From: Aquincola sp.
GTDB taxonomy: Bacteria; Pseudomonadota; Gammaproteobacteria; Burkholderiales; Burkholderiaceae_C
Direction: 5' to 3'
DNA: 7,699 nucleotides
Assembly (NCBI GenBank): GCA_029884035.1
Contig: JAOUIM010000162.1
Location: 1-7,699, forward strand
The position numbers and the translations under genes were made by a program. Below the pieces are notes generated by a model. The model did no database searches, was not told the origin of the DNA, and saw only the letters and a list, made by a program, of their open reading frames with translations. This document shows, in pieces, positions 6,475 to 7,699 of this stretch. Within the stretch, counting starts at the first letter, position 1, and each line of letters opens with the position of its first letter.

Positions 6475-7699
6475 GTGACGTCCTTGGACACATTGGCGAA
6501 AGCCTCGATCGCCGCACAGGCATGGCTGGCCGAGCATCGCCGACCGTTGGCCGGGGCTGCTTTTTTCGTCCTGGCAGGCTTCGGTGTGGCGGCCTTCGCC
6601 GTTGCTCCCATGGCCCCCGACGCGGCAGCCCTGCCGCAGCGCGTCATCACAGAAGTGGTGCAGGCCGAGCCGATCGCGCCACAACTCGAGTCGCTTGCGG
6701 CCCATGCGCTGGAACTCGTGCGCTCGGACGTTACTCGCAGTGCAGAGCCGGCCGACGCGCTGCTCAAGCGGCTGGGCGTGACCGACAGCTACGCCGCGGC
6801 CTTCCTGCGCAGCGATGCAGCAGCTCGCCGTCTCTTCGATGGCCGCAGCGGCCGCCTGGTGCAGGTGCGCACGCGTGACGATGGTTCGCTGCTCGAGCTG
6901 ATCGGCCGCTTGCCGGCTTCCGACGCTGGGCAGATGGGCACTCATTTCACGCGCCTGACGATCGGCCGCGACGCGCAGGGCGCACTCCACTCTCGCGAGG
7001 AGACTGTGCAGCTGCAGTCGCAGCCGCGTCTGGCCAGTGGAACGATCCGCAGTTCGCTATTCGCCGCCAGCGACGAGGCCCGCATTCCGGACGCGATTTC
7101 GATCCAGATTGCGGAGATCTTCGCGGCCGACATCGACATGCACCGCGAACTGCGTCAGGGCGATACCTTCAGTGTCGTCTACGAGACGCTCACCGCCGAC
7201 GGCGAACCGATCGGATGGAATTCCGGGATCGGCCGCGTGCTCGCCGCGGAGTTCGTCAACGCCGGACGGACGCACCAGGCGCTTTGGTTCAGGACGCCCG
7301 ATGGCCGGGGCGCCTACTTCGACGCCAATGGCCAGAGCCTCAGGCGTGCGTTTCTCGCAAGCCCGATGGAGTTCTCGCGCGTGACCTCGGGCTTCGCGAT
7401 GCGCTTCCATCCGATCCTGCAGAGCTGGCGCAGGCACAACGGCGTCGACTATGCCGCGCCGAAGGGCACACCGGTGCGGACGGTCGGGGATGGCGTGGTC
7501 GACTTTGCGGGGTGGCAGAACGGCTACGGCAACGTGGTCCAGATCCGGCACAACAGCGAGCGCACGACCGTGTATGCCCACCTTTCGCGCATCGATGTCC
7601 GCAAGGGCCAGCGTGTCGAGCAGGGTCAGCACATCGGTGCCGTGGGCTCTACCGGCTGGTCGACCGGGCCTCATCTGCACTTCGAGTTTCGCGTCAACG
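6475..7699 (+). CDS. Membrane-anchored M23 peptidoglycan endopeptidase, 5' part
   Basis: This is a murein hydrolase of the M23 (lysostaphin/MepM-like) family, cut by the window end after 408 codons. From the GTG at 6475 the layout is a short cytoplasmic N-terminus, one membrane helix at about residues 24-44, a periplasmic linker, a domain at about 75-150 resembling the LysM/OapA-like region of MepM, a middle domain at about 185-300, and the zinc peptidase domain from about 300. Zinc ligands and catalytic residues are visible: HNGVD (His321, Asp325), YAHLS (His369) and HLHFEF (His400, His402). All are present, so it should be an active endopeptidase cutting cross-links during wall growth. The start is uncertain: GTG 6475, TTG 6484 (better ribosome-site spacing), or GTG 6430 or 6361 in the same open frame. 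It is divergent from tyrS, an arrangement I recall from other Burkholderiales. Confidence 0.92.
   Translation, partial: MTSLDTLAKASIAAQAWLAEHRRPLAGAAFFVLAGFGVAAFAVAPMAPDAAALPQRVITEVVQAEPIAPQLESLAAHALELVRSDVTRSAEPADALLKRLGVTDSYAAAFLRSDAAARRLFDGRSGRLVQVRTRDDGSLLELIGRLPASDAGQMGTHFTRLTIGRDAQGALHSREETVQLQSQPRLASGTIRSSLFAASDEARIPDAISIQIAEIFAADIDMHRELRQGDTFSVVYETLTADGEPIGWNSGIGRVLAAEFVNAGRTHQALWFRTPDGRGAYFDANGQSLRRAFLASPMEFSRVTSGFAMRFHPILQSWRRHNGVDYAAPKGTPVRTVGDGVVDFAGWQNGYGNVVQIRHNSERTTVYAHLSRIDVRKGQRVEQGQHIGAVGSTGWSTGPHLHFEFRVN

Noticed and set aside
7057..7680. Antisense frame opposite the M23 peptidase domain
   Set aside because: The + strand frame carries all zinc and catalytic motifs of M23. 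The antisense frame shows no family features.

Overview
The window is GC-rich DNA (roughly two thirds G+C by eye) packed with genes, and it looks like chromosome from a betaproteobacterium of the order Burkholderiales. Three things point there: an orphan Bug/TctC-type periplasmic binding protein, a KMSKS-type tyrosyl-tRNA synthetase of about 410 residues, and a divergent membrane-anchored M23 peptidase that resembles those I know from this order. The lineage is inferred from protein style, not from a database search. Every complete gene looks intact. I see no RNA gene, CRISPR array, insertion sequence or other mobile element.

Left part (2-2425, + strand): a TRAP transporter operon in the order dctP (3' part only), dctQ, dctM. 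The genes are 10 nt apart (P-Q) and overlap in ATGA (Q-M). A 240-nt gap with two tight palindromes follows, then a stand-alone tripartite-tricarboxylate-type binding protein (2666-3640). The left 3.6 kb therefore holds binding proteins of two unrelated secondary uptake families, both for small, probably carboxylated, solutes.

Middle part (3705-6295, - strand): tyrS, then a cation diffusion facilitator (CDF) gene, then dtd, transcribed leftwards and ending convergently with the binding-protein gene. TyrRS charges tRNA(Tyr) and can mischarge it with D-tyrosine; DTD removes D-amino acids from tRNA. The two are separated by a metal-efflux-type transporter gene whose stop codon overlaps the dtd start (GTGA).

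Right part (6475-7699, + strand): a membrane-anchored M23 peptidoglycan endopeptidase, divergent from tyrS and cut by the window end. The 179-nt divergent spacer contains a good -10 hexamer on the + strand. No obviously new system is visible. The points worth a second look are the unusual TM2 residues at the CDF metal site, the position of the CDF gene between tyrS and dtd, the twin palindromes, and the uncertain start of the M23 gene.
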